Position numbers and translations under genes: made by a program. This document shows positions 17,130-25,849 of a DNA stretch of 64,000 bases, piece by piece. Each line of letters opens with the position of its first letter. Position 1 is the stretch's first letter. The stretch is from JACMLX01 sp040384325 (lineage in GTDB: Bacteria; Gemmatimonadota; Gemmatimonadetes; Gemmatimonadales; Gemmatimonadaceae): NCBI GenBank assembly GCA_040384325.1, contig JAZKJL010000006.1, positions 372,001 to 436,000 on the forward strand, in the 5' to 3' direction. The notes under the pieces are model-generated. The model had not been told where the DNA came from. It searched no databases and saw nothing but the letters and a program-made list of their open reading frames with translations.

Positions 17130-18320
17130 ATGGCCGTATTCACGTACACTGCCCGCACGCAGGGCGGCGAGCTCAAGTCCGCGCAGGTCGAGGCGGCGAA
17201 TCGCGACGAGGTGATCACCATGCTCCGGCGCCAGCGCCTCAGTGTGGTGAAGATCGATGCCGACAAGCCGGCCAAGAGCCTCGGCAGCATCGGCATGCGC
17301 GACATCGTGGTGTTCACGCGCCAGTTCTCGACCATGATCAACGCCGGCCTGCCGCTGGTGCAGGCGCTGGACATCCTGTCGAAGCAGAGCGAGAACAAGG
17401 CGCTGCAGGCGGTGACGAAGGAAGTCGTGTTCGACGTCGAGAGCGGCCAGACGGTGGCCGACGCGCTGCGCAAGCGCCCGAAGGCGTTCAACGAGTTGTA
17501 CGTGAACATGGTGGCGGCCGGTGAGGCCGGCGGTATCCTGGATACGATCCTGATGCGCCTGGCGACGTTCATCGAGAAGACCGATGCGCTGGTGCGGAAG
17601 GTCAAGAGCGCGATGATCTATCCGGTCACGATCATGACGGTGGCCGCGGCGGCGATCGCGATCCTGCTGATCTTCGTGATCCCCACGTTCGAGAAGATGT
17701 TCAGCGGCGTGGGCCTGGCGCTGCCGCTGCCGACGCGCATCGTGATCGGGGCGTCCAAGTTCCTGCAGGGCTACTGGTGGGCGATGATCGGTGGCGGGTT
17801 CCTGACCTTCGTGGTGGGGAAGCGGTACTACGCCACCGACGGTGGTCGCCTCAAGATCGACGGTTTCCTGCTCAAGGTGCCGGTGCTGGGCGACGTGCTG
17901 CGCAAGAGCGCGGTGAGCCGCTTCACCCGTACACTGGGCACGCTGATCAGCTCCGGCGTCAGCATCCTCGATGGGTTGGAGATCACGGCCCGCACGTCGG
18001 GCAACCGGGTGATCCAGAACGCGATCATGGCCAGCCGCGAGAGCATCGCGGGTGGTGAGACGATTGCGGCGCCGTTGCAGAAGTCGGGCGTCTTTCCTCC
18101 CATGGTGATCTCGATGATCTCGGTCGGTGAGCAGACCGGTGGTCTGGATGAGATGCTGTCGAAGATTGCCGACTTCTACGACGAGGAAGTGGATACGGCG
18201 GTGAGCGGGCTGTTGTCGCTGCTGGAGCCGTTGATGATCGTGTTCCTGGGTGTGGTGGTGGGCGGCATGGTGGTGGCGATGTACCTGCCGATCTTCGATA
18301 TGATGAATACGGTGCAGTAG
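17130..18320 (+). CDS. pilC: Type IV pilus inner membrane platform protein PilC
   Basis: A 396-residue GspF/PilC-family platform protein that couples the PilB and PilT motors to pilin assembly. It has the two tandem T2SF domains (about 65-190 and 265-390), with FTRQFSTMINAGLPLVQAL opening the first and RFTRTLGTLISSGVSILDGL opening the second, and three membrane helices. The gene starts 23 bases after pilT. A mobile element is inserted 20 bp beyond its stop codon, separating it from a probable terminator now at 27044-27083. Confidence 0.94.
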   Translation: MAVFTYTARTQGGELKSAQVEAANRDEVITMLRRQRLSVVKIDADKPAKSLGSIGMRDIVVFTRQFSTMINAGLPLVQALDILSKQSENKALQAVTKEVVFDVESGQTVADALRKRPKAFNELYVNMVAAGEAGGILDTILMRLATFIEKTDALVRKVKSAMIYPVTIMTVAAAAIAILLIFVIPTFEKMFSGVGLALPLPTRIVIGASKFLQGYWWAMIGGGFLTFVVGKRYYATDGGRLKIDGFLLKVPVLGDVLRKSAVSRFTRTLGTLISSGVSILDGLEITARTSGNRVIQNAIMASRESIAGGETIAAPLQKSGVFPPMVISMISVGEQTGGLDEMLSKIADFYDEEVDTAVSGLLSLLEPLMIVFLGVVVGGMVVAMYLPIFDMMNTVQ

Positions 18321-18334
18321 GCGGGGGTCGGCGT

Positions 18335-18340
18335 GCGGGC
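18335..18340. repeat. Target-site duplication, left copy
   Basis: GCGGGC immediately precedes the left terminal repeat starting TGTGGG at 18341. The same six bases immediately follow the right terminal repeat at 26985-26990. Direct duplication of this length is what IS21-type transposition produces. Confidence 0.75.
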
Positions 18341-18409
18341 TGTGGGCTCTCACGTGAGATCGCCAGCGATTCTCACGTGGAATCGCCAAACTCTCACGTG
18401 CGTTGCCAG
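18341..18409 (+). repeat. Left terminal repeat array of the element
   Basis: Three 19-bp units start at 18347, 18370 and 18391. Each contains the palindrome CACGTG preceded by TCT or TTCT and is followed by TCGCCA or TTGCCA. The outermost 16 bases TGTGGGCTCTCACGTG are repeated exactly in inverted form at 26969-26984. Confidence 0.85.
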
Positions 18410-18410
18410 A

Positions 18411-18449
18411 ACGAAGAATACGCCCGAGAAATGGGGCGTATTCTTCGTT
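18411..18449. terminator. Perfect 15-bp hairpin inside the left end of the element
   Basis: ACGAAGAATACGCCC at 18411-18425 pairs perfectly with 18435-18449 across a 9-base loop and is followed by TTCGG. It begins a few bases inside the last terminal unit. It could stop read-through from pilC into the element, or protect the end. Confidence 0.55.
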
Positions 18450-19375
18450 TCGGCTTAATCGTGATCGGGTTCCGAAGGCATCCGCCGCTGCTACACCGCG
18501 TGTGACGGTCGCGCGGCGGTCGCTCAACTGCGGAGGGGCGCCCTAGGCCATCCGTTGGCGGCGCGAACTGAAGTTGCCACCTCAACGCCCCGGTGTACCC
18601 GTTCGCGCGCAGGGTAGTGAGGGCACCGTGGTCCCGCTCGACGTTAGACGCGAATTTCTTTTGACAGAACAAGGTGTTGGGTCTGGGCGCGGTCGTACGC
18701 CTGCAGCCACTACGACGGTGCCAGCATCGCCCACGCACCAACAAGACGCGTCGCGCTCAGCGATTGGCTATGTCCGGTGATCCAACAAAGTCCCGGTTTC
18801 GTGAGAGCTAGTGGCGCCCGAGTGCGCGAAGGGCAGCGGTGAAAAGCAACTCCGGCTTCGCGTGCACCTGTCAACTGCAAAACAATGCGGCGCCTCTCAC
18901 CTCAATCTTGCCAGACAACCCTGTCTATGCCCAGTCGGCGTGCCGCGTCCTCGATGCAGCGGCGAATGGGCGCTTCCGCCCAGCGCGCCACATTCGCGAG
19001 GACGAGTACTCGCTCGCTCACGCTGGGGTTCTCGAACCCCCATTCGTGGATGTCCGAGAGCTTGGCTACATCACGCGAGCGCCCACATCATGACCAAGGG
19101 TCTGCCGGACGATGTGGGGCAGGCGACCACCGTGGTCGAGCTGGCGTTCTGAGTGGATGCCGAGACGCGGGCGCTCGTCGTGGAGGGCGGCCGTCCGCAC
19201 GCTTCGCAGGCGGTGCGAAGATCAGCCGGCTCCGGGGGCGATACAGCCACGGACAGGTGCATTGTCACCAAATCGAACCTGCGGACTTGTGTCGTCCGAT
19301 CCAGTCGGCTTAAGTTTCTATCAAGAATCGAGCAGTGCGGCGGTGGGCGATCACGACAAGCACAGGAGCGCAGCG
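18450..19375. other. No recognisable gene; possible decayed sequence
   Basis: This 926-bp stretch has only short overlapping open frames on both strands, none with a clear ribosome site or a recognisable motif, and compositional bias that changes along its length. It probably holds degraded remnants of earlier cargo or of the transposase genes. The last 100 bp is the upstream region of the gene at 19376. Confidence 0.5.
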
Positions 19376-20059
19376 ATGACGTTGGGCGACAGCGAGCAGT
19401 TGCGGAAGGAGTTGGACGAGGCACTACCCCGGACGGTCCGTGATCTGCTCGTCGCAGCCATGGACTCCGCGCACCGCGACGCCGGACTCCGGTTCGATGT
19501 TGATGCCGGGTCCGACGCACAGTTGTACGGATTCATGGTCTACAAGTTCGTCGCCCATCAGGTCTCGCGCGCCATCGAGGAGGACCCGAGTCTTCCCATC
19601 CGCGTCGTCGGCGGGACGTCGGGCGCATTCCGCCTGCGGGCTGGTCGGTTCCTTCTCGCCCCGTACTCGTGTGGGCGCCACGCTCCGGATGATCCGACGG
19701 GTCAGTTCCCGTCGAACGACAAGGGGGCGGGCCTGCTCGCAGACATCAACGCCGGTCAGGGTGAGTTGTTCGCTGGAATGGTGAACGCCGATATCGCGGT
19801 GGTGCTGGGGCACTACGGAAACTGGGAGAGCGGTCTGGAGGCGGTGTTCTTGAAGGTTCCGATTGCACAGCGTGACGGACAGATCAGCGAGTGGGACTAC
19901 GTGGAGGAGGTATTCCGCCTCGGTGGCACCGCCGCCGCTGGCGCTCCGACGCCACCCACGACGCCGCCAGTCTTGCCGCCGCCCGCCGTCGTGGTGCGAC
20001 CCAATGTGCTTCCGTTCAAGCGCAAGCCACAGCGCGGTGCGGAGGGCGAGGGCGCGTGA
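19376..20059 (+). CDS. Unknown protein, first gene of the XRE-ImmA/RES module
   Basis: A 227-residue soluble protein, not recognised. It has a helical N-terminus (LRKELDEALPRTVRDLLVAAM), a mixed alpha/beta central part containing FRLRAGRFLLAPYSCGRH and VVLGHYGNWESGLEAVFLKV, and a proline-rich C-terminal tail ending in basic residues. I chose the ATG at 19376; a longer in-frame extension upstream shows no conserved look. It lies 121 bp before the XRE-ImmA gene, with a 14-bp hairpin in between. Position suggests a partner or sensor in the same module. Function unknown. Confidence 0.7.
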   Translation: MTLGDSEQLRKELDEALPRTVRDLLVAAMDSAHRDAGLRFDVDAGSDAQLYGFMVYKFVAHQVSRAIEEDPSLPIRVVGGTSGAFRLRAGRFLLAPYSCGRHAPDDPTGQFPSNDKGAGLLADINAGQGELFAGMVNADIAVVLGHYGNWESGLEAVFLKVPIAQRDGQISEWDYVEEVFRLGGTAAAGAPTPPTTPPVLPPPAVVVRPNVLPFKRKPQRGAEGEGA

Positions 20060-20067
20060 TCGGCTCC

Positions 20068-20097
20068 GCGTGCCGGCGCTGCACAGCGCCGGCACGC
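20068..20097 (+). terminator. Hairpin between the unknown gene and the XRE-ImmA gene
   Basis: A perfect 14-bp inverted repeat, GCGTGCCGGCGCTG with its complement, with two bases between. It starts nine bases after the stop codon at 20059. It probably ends or attenuates the first transcript, giving the XRE-ImmA gene its own promoter. Confidence 0.6.
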
Positions 20098-20113
20098 GGC
20101 TCCCGCCGAATAT

Positions 20114-20178
20114 TTGCCGGTGCCATCATCTGGCAATCGATGGTGTGATGGATAAGTAATACACTGAAACTATATAAT
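20114..20178 (+). promoter_or_regulatory. AT-rich promoter region with consensus -10 box for the XRE-ImmA gene
   Basis: TATAAT at 20173-20178 sits two bases before the GTG start at 20181, in an AT-rich patch unusual for this genome. No good -35 box is seen at the expected distance. If this -10 is used, the mRNA would be leaderless or the true start lies slightly downstream. A 5-bp inverted repeat TTGCC/GGCAA (20114-20136) upstream could be an operator. Confidence 0.35.
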
Positions 20179-20180
20179 CT

Positions 20181-21269
20181 GTGAACCTGAGCGTTACAGA
20201 CCTCGATTCGATTTCCGATACGATCAAGGCCTTCAATCCGTCTCGACTCCAGCTGGCGCGTGAAGCGGCCGGTCTGGAGTCAAAGGCGTTGGCCGCCATG
20301 GTGGGCACGACGGCGAGCGCAATCAGCCAGTTGGAACACGGAGACACCCGGCCCAGGATTGAGACGCTCTTGCGGCTCTCCTTCGCGCTTGGCGTTCCAA
20401 CACGGTTCTTCGCCGCACCGGCGCCGGTTCCGCTGCCGTTCGATACCTGTCACTTCCGGCGACTCCGCGGTGCTCCAAAGGGCGAGCAGCGCGCAGTCGT
20501 TGCGCGTGGCCGCCTCGTCCATGAAGTGCTCGAGTATCTGTCCGAGATCGTCCAGTTTCCGGCAGACGGTGTGACACCTGTCCAGCGGCCCGCCGTCACC
20601 ATCGAGGAGGCGGAAGAACTAGCGCAGAACGTCCGTGATGCGTGGAAACTGGGTCGCGGGCCCATCCCCGACATGGTGGGCCTGCTCGAGGTGCACGGGG
20701 TGATCCCCGTGGAGGTGGCGGGACACTCGGACAAGCTCGATGCCTTCTCGGCGTGGGTCGGGTCATGGCCGATGGTGTTCTTGTCGATTGACAAAGGATC
20801 GGGGAGCCGGCGCCGGTTCGACGCGGCGCACGAGCTCGCGCACCTGATCGCGCATCGTGGGTGCCCGCCGGGTGACGCGGAGCTCGAGAACGTCGCAAAC
20901 CGATTCGCCAGTGCATTCCTATTGCCGGCGGAGCCGTTCATCGCGGAGTGTCCGCAGCGATTGTTCTGGCCTGCACTGCGGGCACTCAAACTGCGATGGG
21001 GCGTGTCGCTGCAGGCCATCGTTCGGCGGGCAAGAGACCTCGGGATCTTCAGTGAAGCGACGTACCGCCGGGCACATGTGCAAATCGGTCAGTTCGGGTG
21101 GCGTCAGGTTGAGCCAGACGAACCACCCATGGAACACCCGTCGCTGATCAGGACGGCCGTCGAGCAGATTCGGATGCACGGTCGCTCGGTCGACAACATC
21201 GCCGCCGACCTACCTCTCGGCGAACGACTCTTCCGCGAAGTGGTCTGGCCCGCCTCACAGTCGGCGTAG
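20181..21269 (+). CDS. XRE-family regulator with ImmA/IrrE metallopeptidase domain
   Basis: A 362-residue fusion. The N-terminal XRE helix-turn-helix (about 20-75; RLQLAREAAGLESKALAAMV then SAISQLEHGDTRPRIETLLR) binds DNA. The C-terminal ImmA/IrrE domain has the zinc motif HELAH (His217, Glu218, His221) and a downstream Glu in ENVANRFASAFLLP. Such proteins often repress a mobile element's genes and are inactivated or cleave a partner on damage or phage infection. It lies between the unknown gene and the RES toxin gene, so it is the best candidate for the antitoxin or switch of the module. The GTG start is the first in frame. Confidence 0.88.
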   Translation: MNLSVTDLDSISDTIKAFNPSRLQLAREAAGLESKALAAMVGTTASAISQLEHGDTRPRIETLLRLSFALGVPTRFFAAPAPVPLPFDTCHFRRLRGAPKGEQRAVVARGRLVHEVLEYLSEIVQFPADGVTPVQRPAVTIEEAEELAQNVRDAWKLGRGPIPDMVGLLEVHGVIPVEVAGHSDKLDAFSAWVGSWPMVFLSIDKGSGSRRRFDAAHELAHLIAHRGCPPGDAELENVANRFASAFLLPAEPFIAECPQRLFWPALRALKLRWGVSLQAIVRRARDLGIFSEATYRRAHVQIGQFGWRQVEPDEPPMEHPSLIRTAVEQIRMHGRSVDNIAADLPLGERLFREVVWPASQSA

Positions 21270-21382
21270 CGCATGCAGGCACGTTGGGGGAGCACAATCG
21301 CGTGCGTAATGACGGAGGCGGTCGCCGCCACGTGTGCCATGGTCGTGACGACGTCTCGGGCGCATGGGGCGAGGGCCGCCAC

Positions 21383-22765
21383 GTGAAGTCTGACGGGCAG
21401 CGCGACATCAGCCTTTGCCTTGCCTGCATCGGTGACGCGCCTCTTCGCGCGCAGCTGCGCGACGAGGCGCGTCGCGTGCGCTGCTTCAGCTGTCGGAATC
21501 GACGGATCGGTGTCGGACTTCCCCTTCTCGCCACGACCGTCGCCGACATCCTGCGGCCGCGAATCGGTATCGGTCAGGATGTGAAGCATTACGGACTCGA
21601 TGACGACGACAACGGATGGTGGGAGCAGGAAGGCCAATCCCTCGAGGAATTCTTGGGCGACGAATTGCAGATCGATGGTGACGTAGCGCAACGATTGGCA
21701 CGGAGGCTCGCGGATGATGATCCCGCTTGGCCCGGCGACGGCGAAGAGCCGTTTTTCGCGAGGGATCAGAACTACGTCCGCTTGCGGTACACAGACCCCA
21801 GCCTGCGATATCGGTGGTCTGAGCTGCACAAGCGTCCCGCGATCGACACGCCGCTCGTCGGTGACGCCGAGCGCGCGTTCTTCGCCGACGTGCTCGGGCG
21901 TCCTGGGAGTGATCTTGCGGCGGAGCTGCCGGTCTTCGATCTGACGGACGCGCGTGCGATCTACCGCGCTCGTGTCGCCGACGGGCGAAGGAACGCAGTG
22001 CAGATCCTCCGCAGGCCGTCCACCGAGTTGGGGCCCCCACCGGCAGAGCGCGCGGGAGTGGGTCGCATGAGTCCGGGGGGCATGCCAGTGTTCTATGGGG
22101 CGTTCGCGGCGGACACGGCTGTCGCCGAAATTCGGCCCTGGGTTGGAAGTTTCGTTGTCGTCGGTGAGTTCCGTCCGAGGCGTCCGCTTCGGCTTCTGGA
22201 TTTGCGGCGCCTTGGCCATGTGCATGAGGGCAGCCTTTTCGATCCTGATTACGACGAGCGGGTCAACCGGCTGCGCTTCCTTCGCCGGTTCCACGCGCGA
22301 ATCGTTCGGCCAGTGGCACCGCATGCAGAGACGTGGGCGTACCGCGCCACGCAGGCTGTCGCTGCCTACGTGACCACAGAGCTCGGCTTCGATGGGATCT
22401 TGTATGCCTCTGTGCAGGTCGGTGCCGCACCGACCGATCCCGATGACGACGACGATCTGTCCGGATATGATGATGATGATTTCGCCCCGGCGATCCGGAC
22501 TTTCGACGACGACGATATCGGACAGCACAACGTCGTTCTGTTCGGCGCGGCGGGCCACGTCGCGAAGCCGCGGACACGACGCTACCAAGGCGCCGAAGCG
22601 GATCCTGGGCTGGGGTACGTCGGTGACAGCGCGGCTGTGCGACGAGTGCGGGCCCTGAACGTGAATGCACCGTCCACGTACATCTACGTCCCCCCCAAGC
22701 GCCCGCGCAAGCAGAAAGGCCGTCTCGCGCCGGTCGATGATTTAGGCTTCGACTTCGATTTCTGA
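21383..22765 (+). CDS. RES-domain NAD-degrading toxin with HEPN/RES N-terminal zinc domain
   Basis: A 460-residue protein. The N-terminal part has paired cysteines, LCLACIGD near residue 10 and RCFSCRN near 34, like the HEPN/RES N-terminal domain 1. The C-terminal half is a RES domain with Arg228, Tyr238 and Glu249 in RMSPGGMPVFYGAF and TAVAEIRP, at the Arg-x9-Tyr-x10-Glu spacing of RES toxins, which deplete cellular NAD. Asp-rich insertions and the tail GFDFDF are unusual. I chose the GTG at 21383 just before the Cys motif; in-frame TTG (21284) and GTG (21302) starts are possible. It lies 113 bp after the XRE-ImmA gene. A broken copy of its 3' end lies at 26355-26802. Confidence 0.85.
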   Translation: MKSDGQRDISLCLACIGDAPLRAQLRDEARRVRCFSCRNRRIGVGLPLLATTVADILRPRIGIGQDVKHYGLDDDDNGWWEQEGQSLEEFLGDELQIDGDVAQRLARRLADDDPAWPGDGEEPFFARDQNYVRLRYTDPSLRYRWSELHKRPAIDTPLVGDAERAFFADVLGRPGSDLAAELPVFDLTDARAIYRARVADGRRNAVQILRRPSTELGPPPAERAGVGRMSPGGMPVFYGAFAADTAVAEIRPWVGSFVVVGEFRPRRPLRLLDLRRLGHVHEGSLFDPDYDERVNRLRFLRRFHARIVRPVAPHAETWAYRATQAVAAYVTTELGFDGILYASVQVGAAPTDPDDDDDLSGYDDDDFAPAIRTFDDDDIGQHNVVLFGAAGHVAKPRTRRYQGAEADPGLGYVGDSAAVRRVRALNVNAPSTYIYVPPKRPRKQKGRLAPVDDLGFDFDF

Positions 22766-22844
22766 TTTCGTGGCGACCGAGCCTTGGAACGCGCTGCTGG
22801 GAGCTCCTCGGTTCCTGCACGGGCCGCACCGTCCCGGCGCGCTA

Positions 22845-23834
22845 CTACTTGCCCACGGCTCCGAGAAGCCCAGGGACGAAAGACAGGCCGACTCCAAACC
22901 ACCACTTGCTGTGGAAGTCCCACTTCCCCGAGTCCGTCCCCCACAGCGGGAACTCGGGCGCGGCGTAAAGCCCGACTTCGATGCCGCGCACGTTCACCGT
23001 CGCGGACGGGCCGATGGACAGCGTCAGGAACGAGGCTTCTGTCGTCACGGGTGTCTCGGCCGAGCGGCTCGACTTGTCGTTCACGGTTGCTTTCCCGAGC
23101 AGGGTCATCACGCCGACTCCATAGCGCCTACTCTCTTGCAGCGGGGTGTCGACGTTACGCACGTACTGGTAGCGGAGCTGGCTCCAGCTAAAGGTGTACT
23201 GCACGCCAAAATTCAGCGGGTCGGCAACGCTGCTCGCAATCTCCGTCCTGTTCGTATTCTTCGCGGTGTACCCCCGGCGGTAACGAAGTGGGACGGTCAC
23301 GCCGCTATATCCGCGCGTGCGAGTCCGGAAGAAGACTGTCTGACGGTTCTCCAAATCGTAGAAGAACTCGGCCTCACGAAGGCGCTGCGCGGGCGTCAGA
23401 TTGCTGTCAGCCGTCGTTGCGGGGGGACAGTCCAGCCATGTCGGTTTGGTCTGCAGCCACGGATTCACCCGCAGGCGCTTCGGACTAGTCTTGTCGATGA
23501 AGACGGTACCAGAGAAAGAGCGCGACTGGTCGAGGCTGACCTCAATATCCTTCCGTTTTTGCCGGTCGGCCGCCTTCACGGTGTCCGTGACTTCGACCGC
23601 CTTGCCGTTGATCGTGAGGATCCGGACAATCGGGCTGCCCACGGCGGGAACGGTGGGATCATCTACCACGGCGCCACAGTTTGACATGAGCCGAATTTCA
23701 TCCTTGGGCAGGTCCCCGAGGCTGTTGAGTGTTATGGTGGTGGGGATTGAGCTCCACCGGGCGGGCGCGACGACGCGCCGGAGGGGCGCGCAGGCGCTGA
23801 CCGCGAGGCCGACGAGGAGCGCGGCGTGACGCAT
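22845..23834 (-). CDS. Lipoprotein of unknown function, barrel-like C-terminus
   Basis: A 329-residue protein with a lipoprotein signal peptide ending Leu-Ala-Val-Ser-Ala-Cys. The middle is rich in charged residues; the C-terminal half has alternating aromatic/hydrophobic strands (NFGVQYTFSWSQLRYQYV and KWWFGVGLSFVPG), as in outer membrane beta-barrel proteins. It is not recognised. I chose the ATG at 23834, next to the signal peptide; another ATG lies at 23852. It is convergent with the RES gene and probably cargo of the element, although an envelope protein is unusual cargo. Confidence 0.65.
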   Translation of the reverse strand: MRHAALLVGLAVSACAPLRRVVAPARWSSIPTTITLNSLGDLPKDEIRLMSNCGAVVDDPTVPAVGSPIVRILTINGKAVEVTDTVKAADRQKRKDIEVSLDQSRSFSGTVFIDKTSPKRLRVNPWLQTKPTWLDCPPATTADSNLTPAQRLREAEFFYDLENRQTVFFRTRTRGYSGVTVPLRYRRGYTAKNTNRTEIASSVADPLNFGVQYTFSWSQLRYQYVRNVDTPLQESRRYGVGVMTLLGKATVNDKSSRSAETPVTTEASFLTLSIGPSATVNVRGIEVGLYAAPEFPLWGTDSGKWDFHSKWWFGVGLSFVPGLLGAVGK

Positions 23835-24039
23835 GACAAGCTTCGGTGCCATGTAGAGTAGAGTCGGGGGAAACGCAACGAGAAGCAGGGTTCCTACAGG
23901 GTGCGCCGAATGTACGACGCCGCGACCACAATACTAGCGATTCGGTCCTAAGTCTTCATGGCCCGACCCTCGCAGAGGTAACCGCTGCGAGAAGGAGGCC
24001 CAATGGCGCAGCTTCTCCACGCGAGCGCCACCACGACGG

Positions 24040-24254
24040 CCCGCACCCGCGCGGACATGTAAGGGGCCGCCGAGATGGCGGGCCGTCGCGTCCGCTCCGT
24101 CGCGGCGGCGTCCAGATCGCGGTCGAGCTGGCCGGTCCGGATGACGTGATAGACCAAGCCCACGACTGAGCTCGAGCTGGGCGGCCATGGCGGTCTTCTG
24201 CAGACCGCTCTCCAGATAATGCTTGAGTAGCACGATGGTATTCCTGGTGTACAC
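24040..24254 (-). pseudogene. istA: istA (IS21-family transposase) 5' remnant, frameshifted
   Basis: From a GTG at 24254 with a strong AGGGGAGGAGG site upstream, the frame reads MYTRNTIVLLKHYLESGLQK, the N-terminus of IstA. After about 30 codons the similarity moves to another frame (LVYHVIRTGQLDRDLD), so there is a frameshift near 24165. Similarity fades after about 70 codons; the integrase core and istB are missing. A terminal-like sequence beginning TGTACAAAAGCGCCG (minus strand, near 24361) lies about 105 bp upstream, where an IS21 left end would be. It therefore seems to be a separate nested IS21 relic. Confidence 0.8.
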
Positions 24255-24261
24255 CGACCTC

Positions 24262-24676
24262 CTCCCCTAAGTAAAGAGATCAAGATCACGAGAACGACCG
24301 GCAGGACCCCGCCGGTCGTCAGGAACGCCCAGTGTGCAATTTCAATCGGCGCTTTTGTACAATAATCAGATCAGCATTGACAGCTTCGCTGCAACTCAGC
24401 TTTCTCGATCACCCCGAACCAGCCTCGTCGGCCTGTGAACGACGGCCGTCTCGGTCGCCCGTTAGTCATGCGACCAATCGGAGATGCCGTCGGTCGAGCG
24501 CGGGCTTATGCCGTTCTGGTCGCGCTCCTGGAAGAGAGCTGCCTCACGCCCGCTTTTCGACAGCACTGGTGTCTGTGGCTGTGACGTCACGACACCCGGG
24601 GCCGGCGAGGAGATTCCGGGTTGAGGCGTTCTCGGTACGTGTAACGCGGTCCTCCCGCCAAAAGGAGGGAAGCGGC
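24262..24676. other. No gene; probable end of the nested IS21 relic
   Basis: A 415-bp stretch without a credible gene. It includes the candidate left end of the istA relic (to about 24361), with a GACCGGCGGG-rich hairpin-like segment near 24293-24320. The remainder, to the end of the gene at 24677, shows only short overlapping frames. Confidence 0.5.
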
Positions 24677-25846
24677 CTAGGTACGCCTCCGAAGCGGAAT
24701 AACATTGTTCACGACCAGCGTGCCGTTCCCTCCGACGGGGCGGTAGAAATGCCCTACAACGCGTACGGGGACGGCACCTGTAAGCGCCAGTGCCGCCTGT
24801 TCCACCGGCTCGCGGCTTAACGCCCAGCCCAGAACCACGTTGTTTCGGAAGGTCCCATCGGAAAACCGCACGCGTATCGTGCGACGGTCGATGTCCACGG
24901 CTCGCACCGTCCCAATCGCGTCAATCGGCTCCTCTTTCAGGCTCTCCGATACGACCTGCGTTAGCCTTTCGCTCACTGACCGGGTCATGTGGACCACACG
25001 GCCGCCGACGACACGGCCCGAAAGCTCGAAGTCCATCACTTGCGTTTCACTACCGGGGACGAGGCGCAGCGCCAGCGATGCGACCTGTGTGGCGACATCA
25101 CGGCTCGCTTGATCGTGAATGAGGTCACCCACGCGTCGCCGCCCGTCGGTGGCCCACTCCGAAACATCAGCCAGCTTGGCAATGCCAGCGCGCGCCACAC
25201 CTGCGTGCTGTGGCGACATCTGTTGGAGTCGCATAACCGCCCGCCCAAGGCTGCCATTGCCAAGCGCAACCTCGACTCCGCGCAGACCGAAGTCGATTGC
25301 GTCCTCGGTCGCCGCCGTGGCCCGTCCTCTCTGACCGGGTGGGCGCGAGAGCGCACGGAGCACGCGGCGGAGCTCATCATAGTGCTCCGTCAACTCTGAG
25401 GCCCTTGGCACCACCGCACCTGGCCTTAGGCGCAGGGTGAGGACTAGGTCCGACTCGGGCGCTGGGTCTGGCGCAGCGTCTGGGGATGCAACGTCGGGTT
25501 CGTTTTCCTCCCCGGCTTTCATCTCGGCGACAGCCCGCAGTCGAAATAGCCCGAGTTCGGTGGCCAGCCGCTCCGCGCCAGGGTCCTTCCCGATGCGCGA
25601 CACCGCAGGTACGGGTGGCGAATCGGGGAAGCGTTCTTCGAGGAACGCTTCGTACGCGTCTAGCACCGTCCGCGGGTGATCCGTCTCCAGCTGTGGGCGG
25701 AGCACGACAGAACGGAACTCGAGCAGGAGTAGAATCTGGCGTTCGACAGCGATCCCAGGCCCCCACATGAGAGGATACCGGATCATGCCGTCGAGCTGTT
25801 CATCGATGTAGCGCAGCAGGCGCGCTCGAATTGGTCGCACGTCCAC
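24677..25846 (-). CDS. Unknown 389-residue protein, cassette partner
   Basis: A soluble 389-residue protein that I do not recognise. The N-terminus is helical (LRYIDEQLDGMIRYPLMWGP), a short acidic Pro/Ala linker follows near 120-135, then a helical segment. The last 130 residues look like beta-rich small domains (VRAVDIDRRTIRVRFSDGTF and VRVVGHFYRPVGGNGTLVVN). It starts three bases after the stop of the upstream 124-residue gene, so the two form an operon. If the upstream protein is a toxin-like enzyme, this could be its immunity or targeting partner; that is inference. Confidence 0.65.
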   Translation of the reverse strand: MDVRPIRARLLRYIDEQLDGMIRYPLMWGPGIAVERQILLLLEFRSVVLRPQLETDHPRTVLDAYEAFLEERFPDSPPVPAVSRIGKDPGAERLATELGLFRLRAVAEMKAGEENEPDVASPDAAPDPAPESDLVLTLRLRPGAVVPRASELTEHYDELRRVLRALSRPPGQRGRATAATEDAIDFGLRGVEVALGNGSLGRAVMRLQQMSPQHAGVARAGIAKLADVSEWATDGRRRVGDLIHDQASRDVATQVASLALRLVPGSETQVMDFELSGRVVGGRVVHMTRSVSERLTQVVSESLKEEPIDAIGTVRAVDIDRRTIRVRFSDGTFRNNVVLGWALSREPVEQAALALTGAVPVRVVGHFYRPVGGNGTLVVNNVIPLRRRT

Positions 25847-25849
25847 TGC

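Noticed and set aside
18347..18400. Three regularly spaced CACGTG units as a small CRISPR array
   Set aside because: Spacers are only a few bases, and the unit recurs inverted at 26939-26978; they fit transposon end repeats.
18394..18744. A minus-strand frame with GYTGALRWQ as a possible istA or istB fragment
   Set aside because: The similarity is a few residues only and has no supporting neighbours in frame; left as unrecognised.
18811..19152. Overlapping short frames upstream of the unknown gene
   Set aside because: Three frames compete, none with a clear ribosome site or motif, so none is supported as a gene.
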